The position numbers and the translations under genes are program-made. Below are positions 42,690 to 55,023 of a stretch of 61,127 bases of DNA, in pieces; the first letter of the stretch is position 1; each line of letters begins with the position of its first letter. The stretch comes from Thalassolituus marinus (GTDB lineage Bacteria > Pseudomonadota > Gammaproteobacteria > Pseudomonadales > Oceanobacteraceae), in NCBI RefSeq assembly GCF_020320395.1, contig NZ_JAEDAH010000009.1, positions 1 to 61,127 of the forward strand, given 5' to 3'. The notes beneath the pieces were generated by a model that did not search any database, was not told the origin of the DNA, and worked only from the letters and a program-made list of their open reading frames with translations.

Positions 42690-45179
42690 ATGAGCGCCAA
42701 TGCCCGCGCCCCGAAGCGGACCATCATCATGTACAGCCGGATTACCATCTGGCTGGCGCTGTTATTCATAACAGGCGGGATGGCGGTCCAGAGTCTTCAG
42801 GTCAACCTGTTCACCCAGTCGGATGTCGACCGGGCCTTCACCGAAGCCATGGCCGAACAGATGAGCCATGCATTACGAACCCGTCTTGACGATACCCGTC
42901 GACTGCAAAGCGCCGCCAGTAATCACCCGCTCACAGTTCAGGCACTGGAGATGAATGACGTCCAGTGGCGTTCAACCCTGCGCCAGTTCCTGCCAGGTGT
43001 CACCAGCCTGAAACTGATCCGACGCAGTGATGCGATGGGACTGCAGCTGACTCATGGTTATGCCGTTCAGGAACTGGTCAGTCGCACGCTGAATGGTGCC
43101 GACATGCGTATGGAAGCGGTGATGCGGGATGGCGAACTGCACTTTTTCTGGGCTTCGCCGATCCGCAACGACATGAAGCGCATCGTTGGAGTCCTGCTGG
43201 CAGAATACGGCTCCGGCTGGCTGGCACAGTTCCAGAATGCCACTACCCGCAATATGGGCCAGGTGGTGGTCAACCAGTTTGTTGGCAACGACCGCACCTC
43301 GGGGCTGGAAATCTTTCGCATGGGCAACACTCCCAAGCGTCAGGGCACCGTGGTCACCCAACCCATCAACGACTACTGGTACCTGACCTATGTGGCCGCC
43401 GACGAGCGCCCGCAGCTCAGTCTTGTGCCACTGGTGACGCCGTGGATTGTGGTGCTGATTGCAACGCTGCTGGGACTATTCCTGATGGTGGGTATGCAGA
43501 AGCGGGACATCCTGCGCAATCAGCTGAAGCTGCTGACTTACGTTCGCACACTGAGCCGCAAAGGCATCGATGAACGACCACAGTTTACCCTGCAGGTATT
43601 TCATGAAGTAGCTGACGCCATGCAGCACCTGATGAATACCATGCGCCCGCTGGCATCGTCCGATGCGGGAAAGTCACCAGCCCAGAGAGAACGAATGGAC
43701 ATATCTCTGCAGCAGCCACGCAAGGTCGCAACACCTCGTAAAGCTACTGCACAGGAGCCACTCTCTGGGCTGATGGTAGAAGAACTGGATCATGAAGATA
43801 TACCGGCCATCAGTCCGGGCATCTTCCGCGCCTACGACATCCGCGGGGTCGTTGGCCAGGATCTGACCACAGAGAGTTGCTACTGGATAGGCCGCGCGAT
43901 TGGCGCAGAAATCAAAGAACGTGGTTTCAGTAAGCTCAGCCTGGCCTGGGATGGGCGTCATTCCAGCCCGGAACTGGCGTCCGAGGTCAGCCGCGGGGTT
44001 ACCGATGCCGGCTGTGACATCATCCACCTCGGCGCTCAGCCTACCGGCTTGCTGTACTACGCCACCCATCAGCTGGATACCCCCTGTGGTGTGGTCGTTA
44101 CCGGCAGCCATAACCCGGCGGAGTTCAATGGCCTTAAGGTCGTTATTGATCAGCAACCACTGGCGCAGGACGCGCTGATGGCACTGTACCACCGTATTGC
44201 CCGCCAGGACCTGCCGAAAGGCCTGGGCCAGGTGGAAGAGCGCAATATCGAAGATGACTACATCGAACGCATTGAAGGTGATATCCAGATCAGCCGCGAC
44301 CTGAAAGTGGTGGTCGATACCGGTAACGGCATTGCCGGGCCATTGATGCAACGCTTGCTCGAGCAACTGCATGTCGAAGCAGAGTGCCTGTACTGCGATG
44401 TCGATGGTTCTTTCCCGAATCATCATCCCGACCCATCCGAACCTGCCAATCTGAAGGCACTGCAGGACGCAGTGGTAGCTCAGGGTGCAGATCTGGGACT
44501 GGCGCTGGATGGTGACGGTGATCGGGTTTATCTGGTGGATAACCTCGGTAAGATCATCTGGCCGGATCGTATGCTGATGTTGCTCGCAGAAGACGTGCTG
44601 CCACGTAATCCTGGCCGCGACGTCATCTACGATGTTAAGTCGTCACGCCATCTGGCAGCACTGATCAGTCGTCATGGTGGTCGTCCGACCATGTGGAAAA
44701 CCGGCCATTCACTGATGAAGCAGAAGATGCACGCATCCAATGCAGTAATCGGTGGCGAGTTCAGTGGTCATTTCTACATTGCCGACCGCTGGTACGGCTT
44801 CGACGATGGTCTCTATACGGCCGCTCGTCTGCTGGAAATTCTCAGCCAGCACAGTGACAGCGTCAGCGAAGTCTTTGCAGCCTTGCCTGAAGATGTCAGC
44901 ACGGCGGAAATCAATATTGATACCGACGACGTGCGCAAATTCAGTCTGATCTCAGAACTGGCGGCAGACAGCGAGCTTACGGAAGGGGCTCGGGTCCTGC
45001 CGATTGACGGACTGCGCATCGAATTCAGTGATGCCTGGGGTCTGGTACGGGCGTCAAACACAACCCCACGCCTGACCCTGCGCTTTGCCGGAAATGACGA
45101 CGCGGCAATTCAGCGTCTGCAGCTACGAATGAAGCAGGCACTTACCCGTCACGCGCCGGAACTCAAGGTTCCGTTCTGA
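42690..45179 (+). CDS. algC: Phosphomannomutase/phosphoglucomutase with N-terminal membrane sensor-like domain
   Basis: An 829-residue fusion. From about residue 376 (GIFRAYDIRGVVG) the protein is an AlgC-type mutase: the phosphoserine is in TGSHNPAEFNG near 473, the Mg loop is DGDGDR near 607 and the sugar-binding loop is GGEFSGHF. It interconverts hexose 1- and 6-phosphates for polysaccharide and LPS precursors. The first 375 residues contain a membrane helix (about 18-36), a periplasmic domain of some 200 residues, a second helix (about 244-268) and a linker. AGGAAG precedes the ATG, so the extension is translated. Confidence 0.93.
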   Translation: MSANARAPKRTIIMYSRITIWLALLFITGGMAVQSLQVNLFTQSDVDRAFTEAMAEQMSHALRTRLDDTRRLQSAASNHPLTVQALEMNDVQWRSTLRQFLPGVTSLKLIRRSDAMGLQLTHGYAVQELVSRTLNGADMRMEAVMRDGELHFFWASPIRNDMKRIVGVLLAEYGSGWLAQFQNATTRNMGQVVVNQFVGNDRTSGLEIFRMGNTPKRQGTVVTQPINDYWYLTYVAADERPQLSLVPLVTPWIVVLIATLLGLFLMVGMQKRDILRNQLKLLTYVRTLSRKGIDERPQFTLQVFHEVADAMQHLMNTMRPLASSDAGKSPAQRERMDISLQQPRKVATPRKATAQEPLSGLMVEELDHEDIPAISPGIFRAYDIRGVVGQDLTTESCYWIGRAIGAEIKERGFSKLSLAWDGRHSSPELASEVSRGVTDAGCDIIHLGAQPTGLLYYATHQLDTPCGVVVTGSHNPAEFNGLKVVIDQQPLAQDALMALYHRIARQDLPKGLGQVEERNIEDDYIERIEGDIQISRDLKVVVDTGNGIAGPLMQRLLEQLHVEAECLYCDVDGSFPNHHPDPSEPANLKALQDAVVAQGADLGLALDGDGDRVYLVDNLGKIIWPDRMLMLLAEDVLPRNPGRDVIYDVKSSRHLAALISRHGGRPTMWKTGHSLMKQKMHASNAVIGGEFSGHFYIADRWYGFDDGLYTAARLLEILSQHSDSVSEVFAALPEDVSTAEINIDTDDVRKFSLISELAADSELTEGARVLPIDGLRIEFSDAWGLVRASNTTPRLTLRFAGNDDAAIQRLQLRMKQALTRHAPELKVPF

Positions 45180-45222
45180 CCTTCTGCTCAATTCTCATTG
45201 GCGGGCGCCGCGAGGATAACGT

Positions 45223-46193
<971 letters not shown>

Positions 46194-46204
46194 CGGAGAC
46201 ACGC

Positions 46205-46822
46205 ATGAGCGACAACTCAGAAAAAATGTCCCGCCGTGATCAGATTCTGCAGGCGCTGGCACATATGCTGGAAACCAATCCGGGAGCCCGCATAACCACT
46301 GCCAGCCTGGCCAAAGCGGTGGGCGTCTCTGAAGCCGCGCTGTACCGGCATTTTCCGTCCAAGGCGAAAATGTTTGAAGGACTGATCAGCTTTATCGAAG
46401 AAACGATCTTTACCCGGGTAACACGCATCCTGCAGGATTTCGACAGTGCCGAAGCGCGCTGCGAGAAAACACTGACGCTGGTGCTGACCTTTGCTGAAAA
46501 GAACCCTGGCATGTGTCGCCTGCTGTCTGGCGATGCGCTGTCCGGCGAAACGGAACGTCTGCGCCAGCGCATACACCAGTTCTTCGAACGCATCGAAACC
46601 CAGTGCAAACAGATTCTGCGTGAAGCTGAAATGCGCGAAGGCAAAGTGCCACAACAAACCGCAAGTGCTGCAGCCAACCTGCTGACCGCGGTACTGGAAG
46701 GACGCATCCGCCAGTACGTACGCAGCGAGTTTGCCGCCCTGCCAACCCAGTACTGGGATGAGCAATGGCAGATGCTGGCGCCAACATTACTGCGTGAAAA
46801 AAATCTGACCTCTCTGGCCTGA
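46205..46822 (+). CDS. slmA: Nucleoid occlusion factor SlmA
   Basis: A 205-residue TetR-fold protein that binds chromosomal sites and blocks FtsZ assembly over the nucleoid. The N-terminal RRDQILQALAHMLETNPGARITTASLAKAVGVSEAALYRHFPSKAKMF type helix-turn-helix and FEGLISFIEE are characteristic (only the key parts: SEAALYRHFPSKAKM). The context argB-slmA near pyrE supports SlmA over a local regulator. Confidence 0.92.
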   Translation: MSDNSEKMSRRDQILQALAHMLETNPGARITTASLAKAVGVSEAALYRHFPSKAKMFEGLISFIEETIFTRVTRILQDFDSAEARCEKTLTLVLTFAEKNPGMCRLLSGDALSGETERLRQRIHQFFERIETQCKQILREAEMREGKVPQQTASAAANLLTAVLEGRIRQYVRSEFAALPTQYWDEQWQMLAPTLLREKNLTSLA

Positions 46823-46840
46823 TCTCCAGAACTGACAGAC

Positions 46841-46875
46841 ACAAAAAAGCCGGCTGAATGCCGGCTTTTTTGTGT
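46841..46875. terminator. Bidirectional terminator between slmA and the DUF4124 gene
   Basis: AAAAAAGCCGGC and GCCGGCTTTTTT form a 12-bp stem around TGAAT, with A- and T-tracts that work in both directions for the two convergent genes. Confidence 0.92.
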
Positions 46876-47540
46876 CAGTTAAACGCCTGATCAACTTTAT
46901 CCAGATCAACGTCTTCATCCAGCGTGCCCGGTGGATACACCTGCATAATACGCACGCGTTCATACTGGTCAGCAAACTCGCGGGTTATCTCCACTTTCTC
47001 TTGCTGACGAGCCTTGATGTTGTCTTCTGAATCGCGAATACCGTTCTGCAACTGCACAATCTCAAGACGCATATCAGCCGGAACTTCCTTACCACGACGC
47101 TCGAAGTTAGCCGCTCTGCCCTGAGCTTTTTCCAGCTTATCCTCAAGGTCGGTGATACGACGGCGCTGCAACTGAATGTAGGATTCAATTTCATCGGCCT
47201 TACGCTGACGCGCTCGCTCGACGTCTTCCGGCTTGGCGTACAGCCGCAACAGATCCATATCTTTGCGACGCTGATTGCTGATGGCTTCCTGGCGGGCTTT
47301 CTTTGCCGCTTCTTCAGCACGACGCTGCGCCAGTTCCTCTGCCGTCGGCGCACGCTCGACCGAGCGAATGACCATACCCTGACCGTTCAGCACCTCATAA
47401 CCAAGATGACTGTATTCTGCCGGCACGTGATCCTTGATCACGACCTTGCCGTCGACGTTGAAGCGGTACAGTTTACTGGCATGGCTGACAGAAGAGAGCA
47501 AAAGCCCCAGGACTGCCAACAGGCCGAGCGCCGATTTCAT
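46875..47540 (-). CDS. DUF4124-containing periplasmic coiled-coil protein
   Basis: A 221-residue exported protein. The signal peptide ends near SHA; the DUF4124-like segment KLYRFNVDGKVVIKDHVP follows, and residues 65-190 are highly charged and predicted as coiled coil (RRAEEAAKKARQEA, RRRITDLEDKLEKAQ). Its role is unknown. It is 2 bp downstream of pyrE on the same strand. Confidence 0.82.
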   Translation of the reverse strand: MKSALGLLAVLGLLLSSVSHASKLYRFNVDGKVVIKDHVPAEYSHLGYEVLNGQGMVIRSVERAPTAEELAQRRAEEAAKKARQEAISNQRRKDMDLLRLYAKPEDVERARQRKADEIESYIQLQRRRITDLEDKLEKAQGRAANFERRGKEVPADMRLEIVQLQNGIRDSEDNIKARQQEKVEITREFADQYERVRIMQVYPPGTLDEDVDLDKVDQAFN

Positions 47541-47542
47541 AT

Positions 47543-48190
47543 TCAGGAAACTCCGTATTGATCCCGATAAGCACTGATTGCTGCTGCGTACTGCTTCAGC
47601 TCAGGCTGTTCAGACACGTAATCCAGCACCTGGTTCAGTCCCACAATGCTGATCACCTTCATGCCGAAGTCACGCTCAACCTCCTGAATAGCAGACAACT
47701 CACCCTGACCTTTTTCCTGGCGGTCGAGGGCAATAAGTGCCGCAGCAGGCGTAGCACCTTCGGCATTATTAATCATAGTCATCACTTCACGAATCGCCGT
47801 ACCGGCAGTGATCACATCATCAACAATCAGCACACGTCCCTGCAGCGGTGCACCCACCAGATTACCGCCTTCACCGTGGGTTTTGGCTTCTTTGCGGTTA
47901 AACACGTATGGCATGTCTTTGCCATACTGATCCGCCAGAGCCACGGCCATTGTCGCCGCCAGAGGGATACCTTTGTAGGCCGGGCCAAATACCACATCAT
48001 ACTCAACGCCAGAGTCTTCCAGCGCCGCGGCATAGAAACGGCTCAGTTTGGCCAGCGCACCACCGGAGTTAAACAGACCAGCATTGAAGAAATATGGGCT
48101 GACACGCCCGGATTTGAGAGTGAACTCACCAAAACGCAGAACACCCTGAGCGATGGCAAATTCAATAAATTCTTTCTGATAGGCTTGCAT
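47543..48190 (-). CDS. pyrE: Orotate phosphoribosyltransferase
   Basis: A 215-residue enzyme that joins orotate to PRPP in pyrimidine synthesis. The PRPP-binding motif is [13 protein letters not shown] near residues 120-132, and the N-terminal [15 protein letters not shown] is the family signature. It is divergent from the crc homologue, as in Pseudomonas. Confidence 0.96.
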   Translation of the reverse strand: MQAYQKEFIEFAIAQGVLRFGEFTLKSGRVSPYFFNAGLFNSGGALAKLSRFYAAALEDSGVEYDVVFGPAYKGIPLAATMAVALADQYGKDMPYVFNRKEAKTHGEGGNLVGAPLQGRVLIVDDVITAGTAIREVMTMINNAEGATPAAALIALDRQEKGQGELSAIQEVERDFGMKVISIVGLNQVLDYVSEQPELKQYAAAISAYRDQYGVS

Positions 48191-48342
48191 ACGATACCTG
48201 AATGACTGGCTCCGGCACGCTGGCAGAACTTACCTATACTGTTCTGTGTACCGGGCATAATTGTTCCGGGTGCTTCCTGCCAGATTTACCCGCTTTCCTG
48301 AGGATGGGGTATGATACACGCTTCACCAGTTGGGAACCATTT

Positions 48343-49118
48343 ATGAGGATCATCAGTTTACACGTCAACGGCCTTCAGCAGGCAGTCGAAAAAGGTTTAT
48401 ACACCTGGCTGCAGAGTGCGGATGCCGATGTGGTAGCCATTCAGAATCTAAAAGCAAAAGAATATCAGCTGCCAGACTCCGTCGTGTATCCCGAAGGCTT
48501 CAATGCATACTTTTTTGATGCCGAAGCGGATAACTACTCCGGAGTAGCGATTCTCACCCGCGAGATCCCCAAGGCCATTATGACCGGCCTGGCTTTCCCT
48601 CAGTGCGATATGCAGGGGCGTTATATACAGGCTGACTTCGATCACGTCAGCGTGGGCTCCATCCTCTTTCCAGCGGTTGATGAACACAACTCACTGGAAG
48701 ATAAACTGGCTTTCCAGAAAGCCTTTCTCGATCACCTGAATAAAAAACCCGACGCAAGCGTCGTGAGTTTATTTTCTGCGGTAACTTCGAAGCGGCGCAT
48801 AAAACCGTTGACCTGTCTGACTGGCAGGGCAATCAGACAACCCCCGGCTTCCTGCCGGAAGAGCGCGCCTTCTTCGATCAGATGTTTGGTCCTGCCGGTT
48901 ATGCCGATGCATTCCGTGAAGCTAACTTCGGTGAAAACCAGTTCACCTGGTGGCCGGATGAGGAAAGTGCGCGCCGCAACATTAATGGCTGGCGTAAGGA
49001 CTACCAGATCTGTACACCGGGTGTGCGCCAGTTCGTGGTGGATGCCAAACTCGATACCAATCTGCGCTTCGGCGATCACGCTGCAGTGATGGTGGAGTAC
49101 GAGTTCGAGGAGGAGTAA
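48343..49118 (+). pseudogene. crc: Catabolite repression control protein Crc homologue, frameshifted
   Basis: An exonuclease III-fold protein at the pyrE-crc-rph locus. The frame from MRIISLHVNGLQQAVEKG runs to about residue 135 (DHLNKK) and then continues in another frame with REFIFCGNFEAAHKTVD to the stop at 49118. One more A in the six-A run at 48742-48747 would join them as KKTRRKRREFIFCGN and give 258 residues, the normal length. Nuclease residues are lost: the metal-binding Glu is Asn (AIQN) and the catalytic Asp/Asn pair reads NFE, as in Crc, which acts with Hfq in carbon catabolite repression rather than cutting DNA. The frameshift may be real, programmed or a sequencing error. Confidence 0.82.
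48742..48762 (+). other. A6 run and hairpin at the crc frameshift
   Basis: The six A at 48742-48747 are followed by CCC and then by the perfect dyad GACGCAAGCGTC (48751-48762; stem GACG/CGTC with a CAAG tetraloop). The 0-frame codons are AAA AAA; a shift by -1 restores the Crc frame. Confidence 0.7.
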
Positions 49119-49122
49119 GAGT

Positions 49123-49161
49123 AGCGTCGGACAAGAGAAGCGTCAGACGTCCGACGCTTCT
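49123..49161 (+). terminator. Stem-loop terminator after crc
   Basis: AGCGTCGGAC (49123-49132) pairs with GTCCGACGCT (49149-49158), followed by TCTTT. An alternative stem AAGCGTC/GACGCTT inside the loop competes with it. It separates crc from the convergent rph. Confidence 0.6.
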
Positions 49162-49172
49162 TTGCTGAGCAT

Positions 49173-49889
49173 TCAGCTCTCCAGTGCTGCATTCTGCAGC
49201 GCCGCCAGATCAGCGATCCCCTTCTTCGCCAGCGCCAGCATGCTGGCCAGTTCGTCTTCCGAGAATGGCTCCTGTTCGGCCGTACCCTGAATTTCAACGA
49301 AACCACCGGAGGCGGTCATGATCACATTCAGGTCGGTTTCGGCGGTCGAGTCTTCGGCGTAGTCCAGATCCAGTACCGCCTGACCTTCATAAATACCCAC
49401 GGAGACTGCGGCAATCATATGCTTCAGCGGCTCGCCTTTGACCTTACCATTGGCTTTCAGCCAGTTGATGGCGTCTACCAGCGCCACACAGGCACCGGTA
49501 ATAGAAGCAGTGCGGGTACCGCCGTCGGCCTGAATCACATCACAGTCGATGGTGATGGTGTTTTCACCCAGCGCTTTCAGGTCGATGGCTGCACGCAGAC
49601 TACGACCAATCAGACGCGAGATTTCCACCGTGCGGCCCTGCTGTTTGCCTTTGGCGGCTTCACGGATCATGCGCGATCCGGTAGAGCGTGGCAGCATGCC
49701 GTATTCCGCCGTCACCCAACCCTGGCCCTTGCCACGCAGGAATGGCGGCACATTGGTTTCAACCGATGCGGTACAGATCACTTTGGTATCACCGAATTCC
49801 ACCAGCACAGAGCCTTCTGCATGTTTAGTGAAGTTACGGGTGATGCGCACGTCGCGCAGCTGATCAGTGGAGCGGCCACTCGGTCTCAT
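49173..49889 (-). CDS. rph: Ribonuclease PH
   Basis: A 238-residue phosphorolytic 3'-exoribonuclease that trims tRNA precursors. It starts [12 protein letters not shown], with [21 protein letters not shown] and [19 protein letters not shown] as family segments. The ATG at 49889 has AAGGAA upstream; a longer in-frame reading is not supported by the family. Divergent from yicC across about 100 bp. Confidence 0.95.
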   Translation of the reverse strand: MRPSGRSTDQLRDVRITRNFTKHAEGSVLVEFGDTKVICTASVETNVPPFLRGKGQGWVTAEYGMLPRSTGSRMIREAAKGKQQGRTVEISRLIGRSLRAAIDLKALGENTITIDCDVIQADGGTRTASITGACVALVDAINWLKANGKVKGEPLKHMIAAVSVGIYEGQAVLDLDYAEDSTAETDLNVIMTASGGFVEIQGTAEQEPFSEDELASMLALAKKGIADLAALQNAALES

Positions 49890-49992
49890 AAGCAAATTCC
49901 TTGGGTTCTTGCGGGAATGAAAAGGCGCCATTATAGCGGCAAAATCCGCCAACCCTTACAATGCCCGCAATTTTATTGAGGGAGAACCAACC

Positions 49993-51508
<1,516 letters not shown>

Positions 51509-51522
51509 AATCAGCGTCGCAA

Positions 51523-52401
51523 TCAGGCGCTGATCATAATGCGGCGGTAACCCAGCAGGGTGCCGTCGCTGTTCTGTTCGGTATTCAGCATAAAGTCTTC
51601 ATAACCCGATGACGGAAACACGGTATCACGTCCACCAGACAGCGGCGTGTCCTGTTCGCCCCGATCCGAGTACAACTCATGCGTGGTGCAGATCGTTTCA
51701 CAGAAGCTGTCACTGAAACAGAACTGTGACACCACATAATCGCCGCCGCCATTACGCACGCGGAAATGAATATGAATAGTGCGCCCTGAATACCAGCCCG
51801 GGAAGCAGGTTTTGAAGTTCACCCGACCACTGCTGTCTGTGGTTTGCTCGCCACGGAACCAGGTGCTGGCCAGCGCCTGACTGTCATTATCGGTACAGAA
51901 GCTTCCAGCCCAGCTCGATGTATCGTCCACATCACTGTCACTGGTATTGCCGGAGTAGAGACCATCGGTATTACAGTGCCAGACTTCAATCAGATAGCCC
52001 GACAGCGGATTACAGTCTTCATCCACCAGCTGCAGGCACAACTGCATCGGCAGACCGGTTTCACCTTCGGCAATATCCTCACGCTCATTTACCCCCATAT
52101 AACACGGACCTTCGGTGGTGGATTCGGTCAGAGAAATCGAACAGCTACCGGAGTCGGCAAAAATAGTGTCAGCCGGATAATCCACCGTAATAAGATCAGT
52201 ACCGCCCGCTGCCCAGCCACTGCTCGCCTCAGTCGTTGTGGTGGTCGTTGTGGCAGAAGACGAAGAAGTGGTCCCCGCGGTGGTGGTTGAACCCGCGCCG
52301 CCACCACAGCCTGCCAGTCCGAGAAAAGGCGCCGCCAGCAGGCACTGGCTGCCGGAAACCAGCAATTGTCTGCGTGAGATATTCAGTTTGTTGTTATGCA
52401 T
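51523..52401 (-). CDS. Exported intradiol ring-cleavage dioxygenase-like lipoprotein
   Basis: A 292-residue protein. The N-terminus has a Tat-like SRRQLLVSG and a lipobox LAGC, then a low-complexity linker of Gly, Ser and Thr (about 38-60). The domain resembles protocatechuate dioxygenase: TEGPCYMG, YLIEVWHCNTDGLYSG, then FKTCFPGWYSGRTIHIHFRV, so both Tyr and both His iron ligands are in place. Many extra Cys suggest disulphides. Substrate unknown; surface-exposed members may act on aromatic or polymer compounds. It is inserted between gmk and rpoZ on the opposite strand. Confidence 0.86.
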   Translation of the reverse strand: MHNNKLNISRRQLLVSGSQCLLAAPFLGLAGCGGGAGSTTTAGTTSSSSATTTTTTTEASSGWAAGGTDLITVDYPADTIFADSGSCSISLTESTTEGPCYMGVNEREDIAEGETGLPMQLCLQLVDEDCNPLSGYLIEVWHCNTDGLYSGNTSDSDVDDTSSWAGSFCTDNDSQALASTWFRGEQTTDSSGRVNFKTCFPGWYSGRTIHIHFRVRNGGGDYVVSQFCFSDSFCETICTTHELYSDRGEQDTPLSGGRDTVFPSSGYEDFMLNTEQNSDGTLLGYRRIMISA

Positions 52402-52630
52402 GGTGATCTCCCAGTGGGTAAAGAAAGGGTCAGCATCCTGCCGACCCGATCAGAGTGTGCGCGGCTACTTTGGCGCCAGCCTGCGGCGAAATCTCCCGGC
52501 GTAATGTAAAGATCCACTCTCTTTACCCGGTCCTGACATTGGCAGTGGTGAATTTCTGCTCTTTCTTTCGGCTGGATTTCCGCTAGAATATCGGGTTCCC
52601 AAGATTTCAACCGTATCCACAGGACATCCC

Positions 52631-52864
52631 ATGGCACGCGTTACCGTAGAAGATTGCTTAACCAACGTAGATAACCGTTTCGAACTGGTCATGCTGGCCA
52701 CTAAACGCGCCCGTCAGATCGCGGTACAGGGTGCTGAACCTCTGGTAGCCGAAGACAACGACAAGCCAACCGTACTGGCTCTGCGCGAAATTGCTGAAAA
52801 CCTGGTGACTCCGCAAACCATGGCTGCACAGGAAGAAGCTGCCCGCGCTGAACAGCAGTACTGA
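52631..52864 (+). CDS. rpoZ: RNA polymerase omega subunit
   Basis: A 77-residue subunit with [20 protein letters not shown] and TKRARQI, the normal omega start. It assists assembly of the beta-prime subunit and contributes a ppGpp site. TAGAAT about 50 bases upstream may be the -10 element. spoT follows 24 bp later. Confidence 0.96.
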   Translation: MARVTVEDCLTNVDNRFELVMLATKRARQIAVQGAEPLVAEDNDKPTVLALREIAENLVTPQTMAAQEEAARAEQQY

Positions 52865-52888
52865 GCAGAACCAACTGAGGGCTGCTAA

Positions 52889-55012
52889 GTGCCAACCATT
52901 GATGCCTTATCCGAGCGTCTATCCCAGTATCTGACCAGCCCTCAGATCCAGCAGGTCTGCCGCGCGTATTACTACGCCGAGCAGGCCCATGAAGGCCAGC
53001 GCCGCCGCAGCGGTGAGCCTTACATTATTCATCCCCTGGCCGTCGCCAATATCCTCGCTGACATGCACCTCGACCATCAGAGTCTGATGGCTGCCATGCT
53101 GCATGACGTGATTGAAGATACCGGCGTGCCTAAGACGGCTCTGGCAGTGCAGTTCGGCGATATCGTCACCGAACTGGTGGATGGCGTGTCCAAGCTGACC
53201 CACATTCACTTCGAAAGCAAAGAAGAACAGCAAGCCGAAAACTTCCAGAAAATGGCGATGGCCATGGCACGGGATATCCGTGTAATTCTGGTAAAGCTGG
53301 CTGACCGTCTGCATAACCTGCGAACACTGGGCGTGATGCGTCCGGACAAGCGCCGCCGTATCGCCAGAGAAACCCTCGATATTTACGCGCCTATCGCCAA
53401 CCGTCTGGGCCTGAACAGTCTGCGCGTTGAGATGGAAGATCTGTGCTTCGAGGCTATGTATCCGATGCGCTCGGAGATGATCAGAAAAGCGGTTAAGACC
53501 GCGCGCGGCAACCGCTCTGAAGTGGTTAACAATATTGCTTCGGCCATTCGTAACCGCCTGAACGAAGTCGGTATCAGTGGCCGCGTAGTGGGCCGTGAGA
53601 AGCATCTGTTCAGCATTTACAGCAAGATGCGAGATCAGCGTAAATCGCTCGCAGATATTATGGATGTGTACGGTTTCCGTATCATCTGCGACTCCGTCGA
53701 CAGCTGTTACCGCATCCTCGGCGCCATGCACAGTTTGTACAAGCCCGTGCCTGGCCGCTTTAAAGATTACATCGCCATTCCGAAAACCAACGGTTACCAG
53801 TCACTGCACACCACGCTGATTGGTATTGGTGGCGTGCCGATCGAAATTCAGATCCGCACCGAAGAAATGGAAGCCATGGCCAACCATGGTATTGCCGCGC
53901 ACTGGCTATACAAGTCGGAAAGCGACCAGGCCAGCGGTACCCAGCGTGCCCGCCAGTGGGTGCAGAATCTGCTGGAACTGCAGAAGAGCGCCGGCAGTCC
54001 GATTGAATTTGTTGAGCATGTGAAGGTCGACCTGTTCCCGGATGAGATCTATGTGTTCACACCCAAAGGCAAAATTATGGAACTGCCTGCCGGTTCCACC
54101 GCCATCGACTTTGCCTATGCCGTACACACTGATGTAGGCAACCACTGCATTGCCTGTCGCATTAACCGCCAGCTGGCACCGCTGAGTGCCAAACTGCAGA
54201 ACGGACAGACCGTGCAGATTGTCACCGCACCGGGGGCACAACCCAACCCGGCCTGGCTGAACTTTGTCGTCACCGGTAAGGCACGCTCTAACATCCGTAA
54301 TTATCTGAAGAGCCAGCGCCGCTCGGAATCGGTGTCGCTGGGCGAGCGTCTGCTGAATAAAGCTCTGGATGCACTGGGCAAGTCGGTCAGTGATATCGAC
54401 GATCAGCATATGCAGCTGGTGCTGAAAGAAACCGGCATGGAAACCTTCGACGACCTGCTGGAAGAAATCGGTGCCGGTAACCGTATGGCCCCACTGCTGG
54501 CGCGCCGACTGCTGGTAGCTAACAAGGAATCCGATGTCGACCTGCACGCCATGGATCAGTCGCCTCTGGCGATTAAGGGCACTGAAGGTCTGGTAGTGAG
54601 CTTTGCCAAGTGCTGCAGCCCGATTCCAGGTGACCCGATTATCGGTCACGCCAGCTCAGGTCGCGGCCTGGTTATTCACACTGAGAACTGTAAAAACGTC
54701 GAGGAATTCCGCGACAATCCGGAAAAATGCGTGATTCTCAGCTGGGATAAAGACATCGACAGCGAATTTACCGTCGACCTCAAAGTCTATCTGGAAAATC
54801 GCCGCAGCATCGTCGCCGAACTTGCCAGTGCTATCACTCAGGCCGAAGCCACCATCGAGAAAATCAGCGTCGAAGACCGCGATGCCCGCCTCAGCGTGAC
54901 GCACCTGAGTGTCAGCGTGAATGGTCGTAAGCATCTGGCTCGAGCTATCCGCCGCCTGCGTAACATCCGCGGCGTAAACAAAATCGTACGAACCCGTAAT
55001 CAGTCGCACTAA
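52889..55012 (+). CDS. spoT: Bifunctional (p)ppGpp synthetase/hydrolase SpoT
   Basis: A 707-residue RelA/SpoT homologue. The HD hydrolase domain is intact ([11 protein letters not shown]), the synthetase domain has the basic RFKDYIA motif of bifunctional enzymes and EIQIRT, then come TGS ([21 protein letters not shown]) and a C-terminal ACT domain. It sets the alarmone level under carbon and fatty-acid limitation. The start is GTG with GAGGG upstream. Confidence 0.97.
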   Translation: MPTIDALSERLSQYLTSPQIQQVCRAYYYAEQAHEGQRRRSGEPYIIHPLAVANILADMHLDHQSLMAAMLHDVIEDTGVPKTALAVQFGDIVTELVDGVSKLTHIHFESKEEQQAENFQKMAMAMARDIRVILVKLADRLHNLRTLGVMRPDKRRRIARETLDIYAPIANRLGLNSLRVEMEDLCFEAMYPMRSEMIRKAVKTARGNRSEVVNNIASAIRNRLNEVGISGRVVGREKHLFSIYSKMRDQRKSLADIMDVYGFRIICDSVDSCYRILGAMHSLYKPVPGRFKDYIAIPKTNGYQSLHTTLIGIGGVPIEIQIRTEEMEAMANHGIAAHWLYKSESDQASGTQRARQWVQNLLELQKSAGSPIEFVEHVKVDLFPDEIYVFTPKGKIMELPAGSTAIDFAYAVHTDVGNHCIACRINRQLAPLSAKLQNGQTVQIVTAPGAQPNPAWLNFVVTGKARSNIRNYLKSQRRSESVSLGERLLNKALDALGKSVSDIDDQHMQLVLKETGMETFDDLLEEIGAGNRMAPLLARRLLVANKESDVDLHAMDQSPLAIKGTEGLVVSFAKCCSPIPGDPIIGHASSGRGLVIHTENCKNVEEFRDNPEKCVILSWDKDIDSEFTVDLKVYLENRRSIVAELASAITQAEATIEKISVEDRDARLSVTHLSVSVNGRKHLARAIRRLRNIRGVNKIVRTRNQSH

Positions 55013-55023
55013 GGAAGACTTGT

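Noticed and set aside
48202-48342. Upstream extension of the crc homologue
   Set aside because: The frame is open upstream, but the family N-terminus is MRIIS at 48343 and the upstream part lies in the pyrE promoter region.
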